DNA from: UBA9732 sp963599445
GTDB lineage: Bacteria; Spirochaetota; Spirochaetia; Sphaerochaetales; Sphaerochaetaceae
Length of the DNA stretch: 64,000 nt
NCBI GenBank assembly: GCA_963599445.1
Contig: CAVBWZ010000013.1
Location: 1 to 64,000 of the forward strand
Direction: 5' to 3'
Position numbers and translations under genes: made by a program. Positions within the stretch are counted from its first letter, which is position 1. The number at the start of each line of letters is the position of its first letter. Shown in pieces: positions 49,279-57,707 of the stretch. The notes under the pieces are model-generated. The model ran no database searches and was not told the origin of the DNA. It saw nothing but the letters and a program-made list of their open reading frames with translations.

Positions 49279-50907
49279 TTACTTTAGACTTTCCCAGTTC
49301 TTCACCCAAATGCATGGACGGATGCCTGCCGTACTATCACGCTTATAGATGGCCTTTATATCTCTACTTTCGCAAGACGTTGCCTGGTATGGAGATGTTC
49401 CTTCCACATTGAAATCAAGAAGCCAATACCAATGGTCATAGACATCACCTTTACGCCGTCCTAGGCTGTCGTAATAGTCAAAGTAGACATAGTTGCCAAA
49501 CTCAGACCTAGCAGGAAGGAAAACCTTACCTAAAACAGTATGCTCCTCAATCTGACCCTTTTCTGTAGCAGAGAAGGAGCTGGTATAAAAGTCATCATTC
49601 AAGAAAGTCCTGATATAAGGATTCTTGTTCCACTTGTCAGAGTCTGTGAACTTCTCATTCTTTCCATATTCACCATCTGCATATTTAGAATCAAAAAGAA
49701 TGTACTTGCTCAAAAGGAGGGCTGAGCCATCTTCCTCAGTTCTAAGTATAAGCCATTCGATTGGCTCGTTGTCGTATGTACCAAACTTTATCGTATCTCT
49801 GTAATTAACAGGTGCGTTCTGCGTCGTCTCTTGTCCGCAACTGCATTGGAATTTATAGTATCCGTTCTTGTAGTAGGTTTCCTTCGTCTGGGTTTCGACT
49901 AGGCTCCAGACATGACCAGTCTCGGTTTTCGTCTCTCCGCAGACAGAACACGAATAGTTGACCTTACCGTTTCCTACACCCTGGGACGTACAATTGACTA
50001 CAGAGGTTTTCGTCCAATCATGCTCGCCAGTTGCAGGCAGCACAACAGTATAGCTGTCGCCGCATTCGCATACTTTCTTTTCATAACCATCCTTGCAGGT
50101 TGGCTCCACCCTCTCCTTCACTACATAGCTATGGACGTGGGAGTCGCCGCCAACACATTCTGCATTCTTGATCAGGTCCTCATAATCAAATGATTTCTCC
50201 TTCAGAACAAACGTGTTTTCACCATTTACAAGAGTTATGCTGCCATCCTGACCATAGCTGAAATCAAAGGAACCTCTGGAATTGGAAAGGCCAAAACCGT
50301 TCTCCCTCTTCTCGATGTTCTCGACGGACGCAAACCATCTGTCCTTCTCGCACTGGAACGGATCGCGGCCGTTCTTGTACATTTCATAGTTTGAGCAAAG
50401 AAGGTAGTATAAACCTCGAGGCGTGACTACGATTCTGACGGCAACGTTATCGGTCTGGTTCGGCCCTTCGTAGCATCTTATCACCAAAGGCCAGCCCTCG
50501 ACTGGGTTCGTCACCTCTTCAACGGTATAGCTTCCTGAAAGCCTTTCGTTGTCGGAGATCTCAAGGGTCATCGAGCTTCCCGTCGTGAACGTATATGTCG
50601 CATCGGAGGTCTTTGCGACACAGTACCCTGAAGCCGTCTCTATGGTTGCGGTCTGCGAATACGAGGACATCTCCCCACTTTGCCTATCGTCTACATAGAC
50701 CGATGTCCCAGAGCATGTCACATAGAAGTAATTGTCCTCTTCCATCAGAACAGCCTTGGGAGCATTTCCCGACACCCTGAACGTCTTGTCTTCAAGCCAG
50801 GAAGGAAAGCTCCCTTTTGAACCATTGGCGTTGTCTATGTCTCCGTTGCAGGAAACGGCCAACAGCAACAACGATGCGAACAATAAACAAACAAATGCTT
50901 TCTTCAA
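49279..50907 (-). CDS. Lipoprotein with Cys/His repeat region and C-terminal DUF6273 domain
   Basis: A 542-residue lipoprotein with lipobox LLAVSC near residue 20. Residues 20-230 are strand-rich and of unknown family. A central region has paired Cys motifs (CKDGYEKKVCECGDSY; YSCSVCGETKTETGHVW; YKFQCSCGQE) like those of the neighbouring HWH/C-repeat lipoproteins. The C-terminus is a DUF6273-type domain (IKFGTYDNEPIEWLILR; KYILFDSKYAD; STAGIRPCIWV). No ATG start is available; the TTG seven bases after GGGAG is chosen, giving MKKAFVCLLF. It lies 12 bp before the LRR lipoprotein gene. Confidence 0.82.
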   Translation of the reverse strand: MKKAFVCLLFASLLLLAVSCNGDIDNANGSKGSFPSWLEDKTFRVSGNAPKAVLMEEDNYFYVTCSGTSVYVDDRQSGEMSSYSQTATIETASGYCVAKTSDATYTFTTGSSMTLEISDNERLSGSYTVEEVTNPVEGWPLVIRCYEGPNQTDNVAVRIVVTPRGLYYLLCSNYEMYKNGRDPFQCEKDRWFASVENIEKRENGFGLSNSRGSFDFSYGQDGSITLVNGENTFVLKEKSFDYEDLIKNAECVGGDSHVHSYVVKERVEPTCKDGYEKKVCECGDSYTVVLPATGEHDWTKTSVVNCTSQGVGNGKVNYSCSVCGETKTETGHVWSLVETQTKETYYKNGYYKFQCSCGQETTQNAPVNYRDTIKFGTYDNEPIEWLILRTEEDGSALLLSKYILFDSKYADGEYGKNEKFTDSDKWNKNPYIRTFLNDDFYTSSFSATEKGQIEEHTVLGKVFLPARSEFGNYVYFDYYDSLGRRKGDVYDHWYWLLDFNVEGTSPYQATSCESRDIKAIYKRDSTAGIRPCIWVKNWESLK

Positions 50908-50943
50908 TTTCAAACTCCCAATATTATGATTGCACCAAAAGAT

Positions 50944-52710
50944 TTAGGTGTAATTCCAGATGATCTCAATCCCCTCTGGGACGTCAGGATCCTTCATCCA
51001 GTAGTTCTCATAGCCTTCAAGCGAACCTTCTGGTTTGTGGATTTTGATGGTCCTCAGTCTACCACAATCGTAGAAGGCGGAGTCGGAGATGCTCGTCAAA
51101 GAGGAAGGAAGCTCCACGGATTCAAGGTTGGAGCAGCCGCGGAATGCATATTCCTCTATCTTTGTGACTCCTTCAGGGACGACAATGGAGGTTCCTTTCC
51201 AACCTATAAAGGAATAAAGCCCTACGACCTCTATGTCTGAGTCTGAAGGAATGGCATAGTCGCTGGCTCCAGCCGCAACTGCTATGAGAGTAGTTCCGTC
51301 AAGGGAGACAAGAGCCTTTCCATCGTCACTGGCCTTCATGTATGGATTTCCTTCTGCAACTTCAAACCTCTTCAAGGTTCCAACATTTCCAAGACAGCTG
51401 CTACCACTACCGGAATCGAGTTTTGGACTCAGAGTCGAAGGGATTGAAAGCACTTCGATTCGCGTTCCATAGAATACATCCCAATCCATGAACTTCAAGC
51501 CTTCCGGCAGCTTGACTTCACCTGAAAGCATTGATCTCTGAAAACAGCCGGGTCCAATCGTCTCAAGAGAGGAAGGAAGCGCTATTGAGGAAATGCCGGT
51601 TCCATAGAATGCATAGCGACCAATATTCTTTATTTGGGAAGATCCAAAATCCAGGCTAGAAAGATTGGTGCACTCATAGAAGGAATGTGGAGTGATTTCA
51701 ACCACATTCGCTCCAAATCTCACAGACTTCAATCCCTTTGCAAAGGAAAGGATGTATTCGCCTGTACCAGCAACGCCGTCCTCGAACACTGCATGATATA
51801 TCTTGTCATGTATCTCCTTTCCCCATAGATTGATGCTGTTCTTCATTCCATCTTTATCTTTGGAATTGTAGTTGGTTTCAAAATCATAGACAAAGCCCTT
51901 TCCTTTGAACGTCATCGTGTTCGTCGCTTCATCGAAGACTGCAACCACATCGTCGCCGCACTTATAGCCCCTGCAGATCCTGCACTGCTGGTTTTCATCA
52001 AAGTCATGCCCAACGGCTTCGACTGTCTTTTTGCATACGGAGCATTCAAGGACAATGACACCTTCCTCGCTTTCAGTTGGATTCTTCTTGGTTTCTTTTT
52101 CCTCAAACGTATGGGCTTCATACTCCACTTTGTCCTTGTGGTTGCATAACGCTTCATGCCAGTGGAAGTTGTCGTCACTGGCCCATTCCTCTCTGAAACG
52201 ATGATCATAAGACTTCAGTGTGTATCCACAATTCACACAGGTGGTCTCAAATTGGGTATCTCCTTCCTCTGAAAGCTGCTCCAACTCTGTTATGGTATCA
52301 AAATTTGGATAATGGGGAGCTTCCTCTCGCAAAACTTCGTGTGTTTCACATGTAGTGGCCCTCCAGTGATACGACCCATCGGAGGATGGAGTCCAATCGG
52401 TATATTTATGATAATGACCTGCAGGCAGAACCTCATCCTTTTTGTAGCCGCAGATCGTGCACGTATACACAATCATACCATCCTGTGTTTCCGAAGGATG
52501 GACGGTCTCAACGCCTGCATCGAACTCATGTGCGGCTTTGTCTTCCACGATGTCATGCCCGCATTTGGCTTTGTGCCAATGGCTGTCCTCGTCCGTAGCC
52601 CAACCTACAGCAAACTCGTGCTCATGCACAGGCTCAGGTTCGTTCTTGCATGCCACGAAAAGACACACAAATGCAAGTATAGAAAGCAATACTATGCTGA
52701 TTCTCTTCAT
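50944..52710 (-). CDS. Lipoprotein with HWH/C-rich repeats and BspA-like leucine-rich repeats
   Basis: A 588-residue lipoprotein (lipobox LFVAC). Residues 28-250 contain three or four repeats of the pattern HxF...W..D..xHWH...C.H...H.F...C..C (for example HEHEFAVGWATDEDSHWHKA; CTICGYKKDEVLPAG; NFHWHEALCNHKD), possible zinc-binding modules. Residues 320-585 are LRR_5/BspA-like (SLETIGPGCFQRS; TKIEEYAFRGCSNLESVELP). The combination is common in surface lipoproteins of gut spirochaetes and related bacteria; ligands are unknown. The ribosome site upstream is weak. It stands between two similar lipoprotein genes and shares its repeat module with both. Confidence 0.85.
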   Translation of the reverse strand: MKRISIVLLSILAFVCLFVACKNEPEPVHEHEFAVGWATDEDSHWHKAKCGHDIVEDKAAHEFDAGVETVHPSETQDGMIVYTCTICGYKKDEVLPAGHYHKYTDWTPSSDGSYHWRATTCETHEVLREEAPHYPNFDTITELEQLSEEGDTQFETTCVNCGYTLKSYDHRFREEWASDDNFHWHEALCNHKDKVEYEAHTFEEKETKKNPTESEEGVIVLECSVCKKTVEAVGHDFDENQQCRICRGYKCGDDVVAVFDEATNTMTFKGKGFVYDFETNYNSKDKDGMKNSINLWGKEIHDKIYHAVFEDGVAGTGEYILSFAKGLKSVRFGANVVEITPHSFYECTNLSSLDFGSSQIKNIGRYAFYGTGISSIALPSSLETIGPGCFQRSMLSGEVKLPEGLKFMDWDVFYGTRIEVLSIPSTLSPKLDSGSGSSCLGNVGTLKRFEVAEGNPYMKASDDGKALVSLDGTTLIAVAAGASDYAIPSDSDIEVVGLYSFIGWKGTSIVVPEGVTKIEEYAFRGCSNLESVELPSSLTSISDSAFYDCGRLRTIKIHKPEGSLEGYENYWMKDPDVPEGIEIIWNYT

Positions 52711-52751
52711 ATTCGTTTTTCACCCCTTTGTAGTTTTAATCAAAGACCAAA

Positions 52752-52781
52752 GGGACTGCTGCAAATTGCTGCAGCAGCCCC
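52752..52781 (-). terminator. Terminator after the MBG-like lipoprotein gene
   Basis: GGGGCTGCTGCA / TGCAGCAGTCCC stem with a short GCAATT loop, followed by TTTGGTCTTTG on the minus strand. Confidence 0.75.
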
Positions 52782-52811
52782 ATGGATTGTTTAAAGTTCT
52801 GGCATTAAATT

Positions 52812-54581
52812 TCACAAACCAGCACTTTCGATGGCAATACCGCCAGTACCACCTTTTTCAACCTTTACTACGAGGAAATAAGAAGCAGAACCAGAAGCAT
52901 AGAAACAACCATCTTCCTCAATTTCGTTCTCTAAAAGATTATTGCCATCGATTTTATAGATTCCAATTTTAGCTTCAATCGAATCATCAAGCGTAAATGT
53001 CCAACTCGAATCCCCGTTTGCAGAAAATGTTGCTAAAAGGTATGCATCATCAATCAGCTGTCCATCAAACCAAACTTTATTGATATCGAGGGTAACTTCA
53101 TTCAAGGCTTCTGTTGTCACTTTGAATGTCAGCTCAAGAGATTCTCCTTCATAAATCCAGCCGCCGTTTTCATCGGTATAACCAGCAACGTTAGGAATAA
53201 AGTCAATCTCTATGTCGCTAGGACCTCCAGATGCTTCAATGAACCTAGAATCAATGAACTGATACTCAAACCCATCATGCTCGATTCCAATTCGCTTTCC
53301 TTCCGCTATCTTCGTCTCCTCTGCAAAGACAGAAAAAGTCAGTTGCTTGAGAGAGTTTGATACATCAACCAAATTGTCTGTAAACCCACCTTGTTCTCCG
53401 TTTACAGTGAAGAACTTGTCTCCAAACACGACCGGCTCATTCATAGGGAAAGAACCCCAAACAGAATCATCTTTTGCTGTCAGCTCCGTTTTCTTGTAAT
53501 AGCAATAAAGAGTTGCATCAAGATCACCATCTTCCGAAGCCTCAAATTCGTAATTGCCTGCATCGGGGCCTACCAGAGATGCATACACCCTATCGTTTTT
53601 CTTGTTTTCCGTATTGGCATAGATGCCAAAGGTTCCTTTGTCCTTTAGGATTTCAGCGTTCTTTATTTCAAAGGAAACATCTTCAAGAACGCCGTCATTC
53701 TCTATGACGTTCTCACTCTTGCCAAGTTTGAACAACGTTGTCCATTCACCAGCATAATAGGACGTGTATTGTGTATGTCCAATGTTCACAGGAGCCTTTG
53801 AAATCTCAAAATCAACCAAAGCGTATTCTTCCTCAAAAGTACCTGAAGCTCTTACTGTAATCTTAAGTTCATACTTGCCCGCATCCTTTGGAAGGTTAAC
53901 AGAATACTCGTCCGTTGAATCCTTTGCCCTGCATTCGATTACAACCTCGGCTGTTCCACCTTCGTAGTCAATGTCATCACTGGAAATATCCACAGCTTTC
54001 CCGTCGTAAGTCTTGTCAATGGAACCAGAGATGATCCTTATCGCCCTCTTTCCTGTTGCTTGAATGTACTCCTTATCCACATATTCACAGATGGAGCAGA
54101 CCCTTTCCTTTTCGCCCTCGGCATTTGAAGTTGGGGCTTTCGTCTCCGTCCACTCACCAAACGTATGCGCTGCCTTGTCCTTCACCTCTTCCTTGTGCTC
54201 ACAGGTCGCAGCATACCAGTGGTATGTCGCATCATTTGACCATACAGAGGCAAATGTATGTTTGTGTTCCAAAGCTGGTATGTTTTCAACCTTTTTATAA
54301 CTGCAAACAGTACAGGTAAAGGTCTTTTCACCAGCTTCTTCTGTGGTGGCAGGTTTTGTCTCTTCACCATCATTCCAAACATGCTCCGCTTTGTCCTTCA
54401 CCTCATTGGTGTGCTCGCAGGTGGCGGCATGCCAGTGGTGGGTTTCATTGGACGTCCACTCAGCGGCGAAAGTGTGCTCATGAGGCTTTTCCACCTTGTC
54501 CTGGTCGCATGAAGACAGCATCAGAACGGGCAGTACCAACAACGTCAACAGCAGAATAGCTATAAAACTTTTCCTTTTCAT
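52812..54581 (-). CDS. Lipoprotein with tandem HWH/C-rich repeats and beta-sandwich tail
   Basis: A 589-residue lipoprotein (lipobox LMLSSC). Two closely related repeats (about residues 30-95 and 98-165) follow the HTFAAEWTSNETHHWHAATC...FTCTVCSYKK pattern, nearly identical to the one in the neighbouring 588-residue protein. After residue 175 an MBG-like strand unit (KTYDGKAVDISSDDIDYEGG) and further beta domains continue to the C-terminus. It is probably a surface-exposed adhesin or binding protein. GGAGAGATTG precedes the ATG. The strong internal DNA similarity between repeats suggests recent duplication. Confidence 0.82.
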   Translation of the reverse strand: MKRKSFIAILLLTLLVLPVLMLSSCDQDKVEKPHEHTFAAEWTSNETHHWHAATCEHTNEVKDKAEHVWNDGEETKPATTEEAGEKTFTCTVCSYKKVENIPALEHKHTFASVWSNDATYHWYAATCEHKEEVKDKAAHTFGEWTETKAPTSNAEGEKERVCSICEYVDKEYIQATGKRAIRIISGSIDKTYDGKAVDISSDDIDYEGGTAEVVIECRAKDSTDEYSVNLPKDAGKYELKITVRASGTFEEEYALVDFEISKAPVNIGHTQYTSYYAGEWTTLFKLGKSENVIENDGVLEDVSFEIKNAEILKDKGTFGIYANTENKKNDRVYASLVGPDAGNYEFEASEDGDLDATLYCYYKKTELTAKDDSVWGSFPMNEPVVFGDKFFTVNGEQGGFTDNLVDVSNSLKQLTFSVFAEETKIAEGKRIGIEHDGFEYQFIDSRFIEASGGPSDIEIDFIPNVAGYTDENGGWIYEGESLELTFKVTTEALNEVTLDINKVWFDGQLIDDAYLLATFSANGDSSWTFTLDDSIEAKIGIYKIDGNNLLENEIEEDGCFYASGSASYFLVVKVEKGGTGGIAIESAGL

Positions 54582-54594
54582 TCAATCTCTCCTT

Positions 54595-55104
54595 TTATTT
54601 CTTTATCGTGCAAATGAGCGTTACTTTGCACGTTTCAGTAGCTGCAATCCATTGGAGTGTCGTGAAGTCGCTTGACAACCTGAACTCAGCTGCGAAGAAA
54701 CCCTTGTCGGTCTTCTTGTTGCTTTTGTCCATATCCTCTTGGGTGTCATAGAAGGAGACCTTTCCATCAACGACCTTGTAGAAGAGGTTTTCTATCTCAC
54801 CTTTTCCAGACAAGTCATATACAACCATTGCCTTGTTGCCTTCCCTAAACTCGACTTCCACCTTGGAGGAGTCATACATATTGAAGAACGTCTCCTCTGT
54901 ACATTCCATTTTATCAAGCTCCTCTGCCTTTGCTTTGTCGCTTGCCCAAACAATGCTTGTCTTCGTATGTACATAGGTGACTCCAACCTCAGAGGTGGGC
55001 TTTTGCTCCTCCACCTTTGGATCCCCTTTGCATGAAACCGCCACTACAAGGGTCATCGCCAAAACCAAGAGCAGCATCATTGAAACAAATCTCGTCCTTC
55101 CCAT
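54595..55104 (-). CDS. Small lipoprotein
   Basis: A 169-residue lipoprotein with lipobox VAVSC near residue 25, followed by a flexible KGDPKVEEQKPTSE linker. The folded part has alternating strands (SKVEVEFREGNKAMVVYDLSG; KVSFYDTQEDMD) and ends TCKVTLICTIKK. No known family. It is the first of five lipoprotein genes and starts 18 bp after the degenerate receiver gene on the same strand, which links the lipoproteins to the signalling group upstream. GGAGAACTTGGAGA precedes the ATG. Confidence 0.75.
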   Translation of the reverse strand: MGRTRFVSMMLLLVLAMTLVVAVSCKGDPKVEEQKPTSEVGVTYVHTKTSIVWASDKAKAEELDKMECTEETFFNMYDSSKVEVEFREGNKAMVVYDLSGKGEIENLFYKVVDGKVSFYDTQEDMDKSNKKTDKGFFAAEFRLSSDFTTLQWIAATETCKVTLICTIKK

Positions 55105-55122
55105 TCTCCAAGTTCTCCTTTC

Positions 55123-55506
55123 CTACAGAGCATCAACGGCATCGGCGATGTAGTCCGATGGCACCGATTCATAGAAGAAGGCATCTATACCGCCTTCCTC
55201 CTTGGCGCATTTGATTCTGTGGGCGTTGCCTTCGTCAGACACCTTGTCGCATAGAAGCACGACCTTCACCTCCGGATTCATGCTTTTGGCTTTCCTTATG
55301 GTGTCCATCCTCGTATCGAACGACCCATCGCCAAACCTCGTGACATCCATAAGAAGCGTCGTTGCAGCAAACGCATCGAGCAAAGTCAGGATTCTATCGG
55401 GCTCCTGTGATGATGACTTCTCAACGAAGAAACCAACCTTTCTCAACGCACTCACCACCGCTTCCTGCACAAGCCTATTCTTGATTACGACCAACGCTCT
55501 CTTCAT
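55123..55506 (-). CDS. Stand-alone degenerate response-regulator receiver domain
   Basis: A 127-residue protein with the alternating beta/alpha layout of a receiver: LVVIKNRLVQEAVVSAL, a central strand TTLLMDVTRFGD with a candidate phospho-Asp, KVVLLCDKVSD at the switch Thr/Ser position and AFFYESVPSDYIADA at the Lys position. The acidic pair after strand 1 is replaced by KN, and the Lys of strand 5 by Glu, so normal phosphorylation is doubtful. It probably acts as a protein-interaction module. The ATG four bases after GAGG is chosen. It lies between a NarL-type regulator and the lipoprotein genes. Confidence 0.68.
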   Translation of the reverse strand: MKRALVVIKNRLVQEAVVSALRKVGFFVEKSSSQEPDRILTLLDAFAATTLLMDVTRFGDGSFDTRMDTIRKAKSMNPEVKVVLLCDKVSDEGNAHRIKCAKEEGGIDAFFYESVPSDYIADAVDAL

Positions 55507-55559
55507 CAAACCTCGCCACTCCGTTATGGATATGACTTAACATGACAAAGAGAGACCAA

Positions 55560-55617
55560 GGGAGTGCCATTTGGCACCCTATGAGGAACTTTCAAAACCA
55601 GGCTTTGTAAGTTCCTC
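55560..55617 (-). terminator. Two stems in the gap after the NarL-type regulator gene
   Basis: A perfect 9-bp inverted repeat (GAGGAACTT / AAGTTCCTC, 55583-55617) and a shorter GGGTGCC / GGCACTCCC stem (55560-55580), followed by TTGGTCTCTCTTTG. The pair may end the regulator transcript before the receiver gene. Confidence 0.5.
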
Positions 55618-55679
55618 CTTTTATCTGAGTTTAGTAAAATCGGTCTAGAATGGGACAGACAAGGATTCCACGTCCCGGT

Positions 55680-56330
55680 TCAGATATCGTCCTCGTCCTT
55701 CTCAAGGATCACAAGGCCAGTCTCCCTTGCTCTTACGGCAAGCTGGGTGCGGGAACGGAAGCCCGTCTTGTTGAGCATGTCCGCAACGTGGTTCTTGACG
55801 ACTCCGGTGGAGATTCCAAGCTTCTCGGCAATCTCGACGTTGCTGAACCCGCCTGTCATGAAGCGAAGTATCTCCAATTCCTTTTCAGTGAATTCGTCGC
55901 TTGTCGCAAGCCCCATGCTTATGGTCTGCACGTTGTCAGGGTATACGGTTTCGCCCTGCATCACCCGCTCCATCACAGAGAGGATGGACTGGTCCCCCAC
56001 TTCCTTGTACCAGAACCCTTCGACGCCAATGGCCTTGGCCCTCTTGATATAGGAGCACTCAGGCATGCTCGTGACGATGATGATCTTTATCCTTGGGAAC
56101 TTGGCCTTGATCTTCGCCGCAGCCTTGAGCCCGCTCTCGCCGTTCTCCGTTATGACATCCATGAGTATGAGGTCCAGAGGGGTGCGCATGCACACGATAT
56201 CAGCAACGGATGCATTCTCTATTGCCATTTGGAGGTGAAACTTGTCAGACGACTCCACGAAATGGGAGAAGAGGGCCTTTGGCATCTGCTGGTCCTCCAC
56301 TATCATTACGGAATACTTTCCATCCTTCAT
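55680..56330 (-). CDS. NarL/LuxR-family response regulator
   Basis: A 216-residue response regulator. The receiver has the acidic pair in IVEDQQM, the phospho-Asp in LILMDVITENGESG, the switch Thr in IIVTSMPE and Lys in WYKEVGD. The C-terminal LuxR helix-turn-helix (TEKELEILRFMTGGFSNVEIAEKLGIS in outline, about residues 150-205) binds DNA. It should be phosphorylated by the histidine kinase encoded directly upstream, which carries a matching HisKA_3-like region. The ATG six bases after GGAGG is chosen. Likely targets are the nearby lipoprotein genes; this is inference from position. Confidence 0.9.
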   Translation of the reverse strand: MKDGKYSVMIVEDQQMPKALFSHFVESSDKFHLQMAIENASVADIVCMRTPLDLILMDVITENGESGLKAAAKIKAKFPRIKIIIVTSMPECSYIKRAKAIGVEGFWYKEVGDQSILSVMERVMQGETVYPDNVQTISMGLATSDEFTEKELEILRFMTGGFSNVEIAEKLGISTGVVKNHVADMLNKTGFRSRTQLAVRARETGLVILEKDEDDI

Positions 56331-56375
56331 ACCGTTCCTCCACATGTTCCGCTGCCTGCTTCTCCGCTAGGCATT

Positions 56376-57707
56376 TCAATCACAAGGCATTTCAATCACG
56401 AGCTCGAACCTAGGCAGGCTCGTTATAGTCATTGTACCGTTCTCCCGTTCCACAAGGGAACGAAGACCTGAAAGGCCTCCGCCTTCCACGATTTCGCCTT
56501 TTGGAGCTTCACCATCGTTCGAAATCCTAATTGTATATGATTCGCAGCCGCTTGCAAGACCGTTTTCGAGGCCGCTCCTGGAAACATTGGAACCGTTGGT
56601 CGAGACCACCATCATCTTCCTGCCGTTGGCATGGGACACAGTGTTGGTAAGGCACTCGTGCATTGCAGCGGTCAGCATCCTTTCGTTTGACGTGCCCGTC
56701 TTGGGGATGTCGCCACGGAAGTCGATATCCACACCAACGAGCCTTGCAGCATCCATTATGACCTCCAGATTGTTCTTCACAGTTCGTTTCTTGGTGTTCC
56801 TGAGTGCAGAGAGCTCCGTCCTCCAGAACCAGACGAGCTCCTTGCGCTCGGCTTGGGTCATTGGCTGGGAGAGCTTCCGCTTTGTGGCAAGCAGTATCTT
56901 CCCCATATCGTCATGGATGCGAATCTTTGCAGCCAAAAGCTCCTTTTCCTTCATGAGGGCCTCAACGCCCTCACCATACGCTACAAGCCGTCTGCTCCTT
57001 TCGCGCAGCTCGATAAGCTTCTTCTCAAGCTCTTTGGTATGGCGATACCTTTCACTTATGTCAGAAGCGACGACCTCATAGACCGTCCTGCCGTCTATGT
57101 CGTGTGCATATCTCTTGAATGAAATGACTTTGCCGTCTTCGTATTCGACTATGGGCTTTTCACCCCTTTCGAGCGAAACGCACCCGTCTTCGACCTCCCC
57201 ACTCGCTATCCTTTGCCAGAAATCCGTTCCATTCAAAAGGGCCTTGCCCACGGAAAGAATGCAAAGGCGGTTCATTTCGTTGTTGAGCAGCCGCACCAAC
57301 CCGCTTTCCTCGTAGAAGCATATCCCTGCAGGAAGGCTCTCCGCGCTCTCCTTTATGGACAGCGGGGACAGGTGCATTCCCCTCCACCACACCGCATAGA
57401 CGAGCGTCAGGGAAATCAGGACGAACAGCGCCACGGAAACCGCACAGTGCAGCCAGAACGGCAGCATAAGCACCGCATACGACGGCTCGAACACGGAAAG
57501 CCCCACACGATACCTATAACTGCCACGCATCGTCAGAAAGACCGATGCAAACGAAAATGCAAACGCTATCGAGGACGCTACGACGAGACGTCGTTTCCTG
57601 CAGAGCCTTACAGCCGTGAAAAGGCCTATGATCGAAAGGACAAGCGTAATTATGAACGAGACTATGACGATTTGCCTGGCATAAAGTGGTGCATCGATGA
57701 ACCTCAT
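56376..57707 (-). CDS. Membrane histidine kinase of the NarL-type pair
   Basis: A 443-residue sensor kinase. There are four hydrophobic helices in residues 8-125, a PAS-like linker domain (about 135-225), a coiled coil, and a phospho-acceptor region KIRIHDDMGKILLATKRKL (His near residue 290). The ATPase domain keeps an N-box HECLTNTVSHA, ISNDGEAP and GGGLSGLRSL. This matches HPK7-type kinases that work with LuxR-type regulators. The start ATG follows GGAGGTGGGCT and overlaps the stop of the upstream 7TM gene as ATGA. The signal is unknown. Confidence 0.87.
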   Translation of the reverse strand: MRFIDAPLYARQIVIVSFIITLVLSIIGLFTAVRLCRKRRLVVASSIAFAFSFASVFLTMRGSYRYRVGLSVFEPSYAVLMLPFWLHCAVSVALFVLISLTLVYAVWWRGMHLSPLSIKESAESLPAGICFYEESGLVRLLNNEMNRLCILSVGKALLNGTDFWQRIASGEVEDGCVSLERGEKPIVEYEDGKVISFKRYAHDIDGRTVYEVVASDISERYRHTKELEKKLIELRERSRRLVAYGEGVEALMKEKELLAAKIRIHDDMGKILLATKRKLSQPMTQAERKELVWFWRTELSALRNTKKRTVKNNLEVIMDAARLVGVDIDFRGDIPKTGTSNERMLTAAMHECLTNTVSHANGRKMMVVSTNGSNVSRSGLENGLASGCESYTIRISNDGEAPKGEIVEGGGLSGLRSLVERENGTMTITSLPRFELVIEMPCD

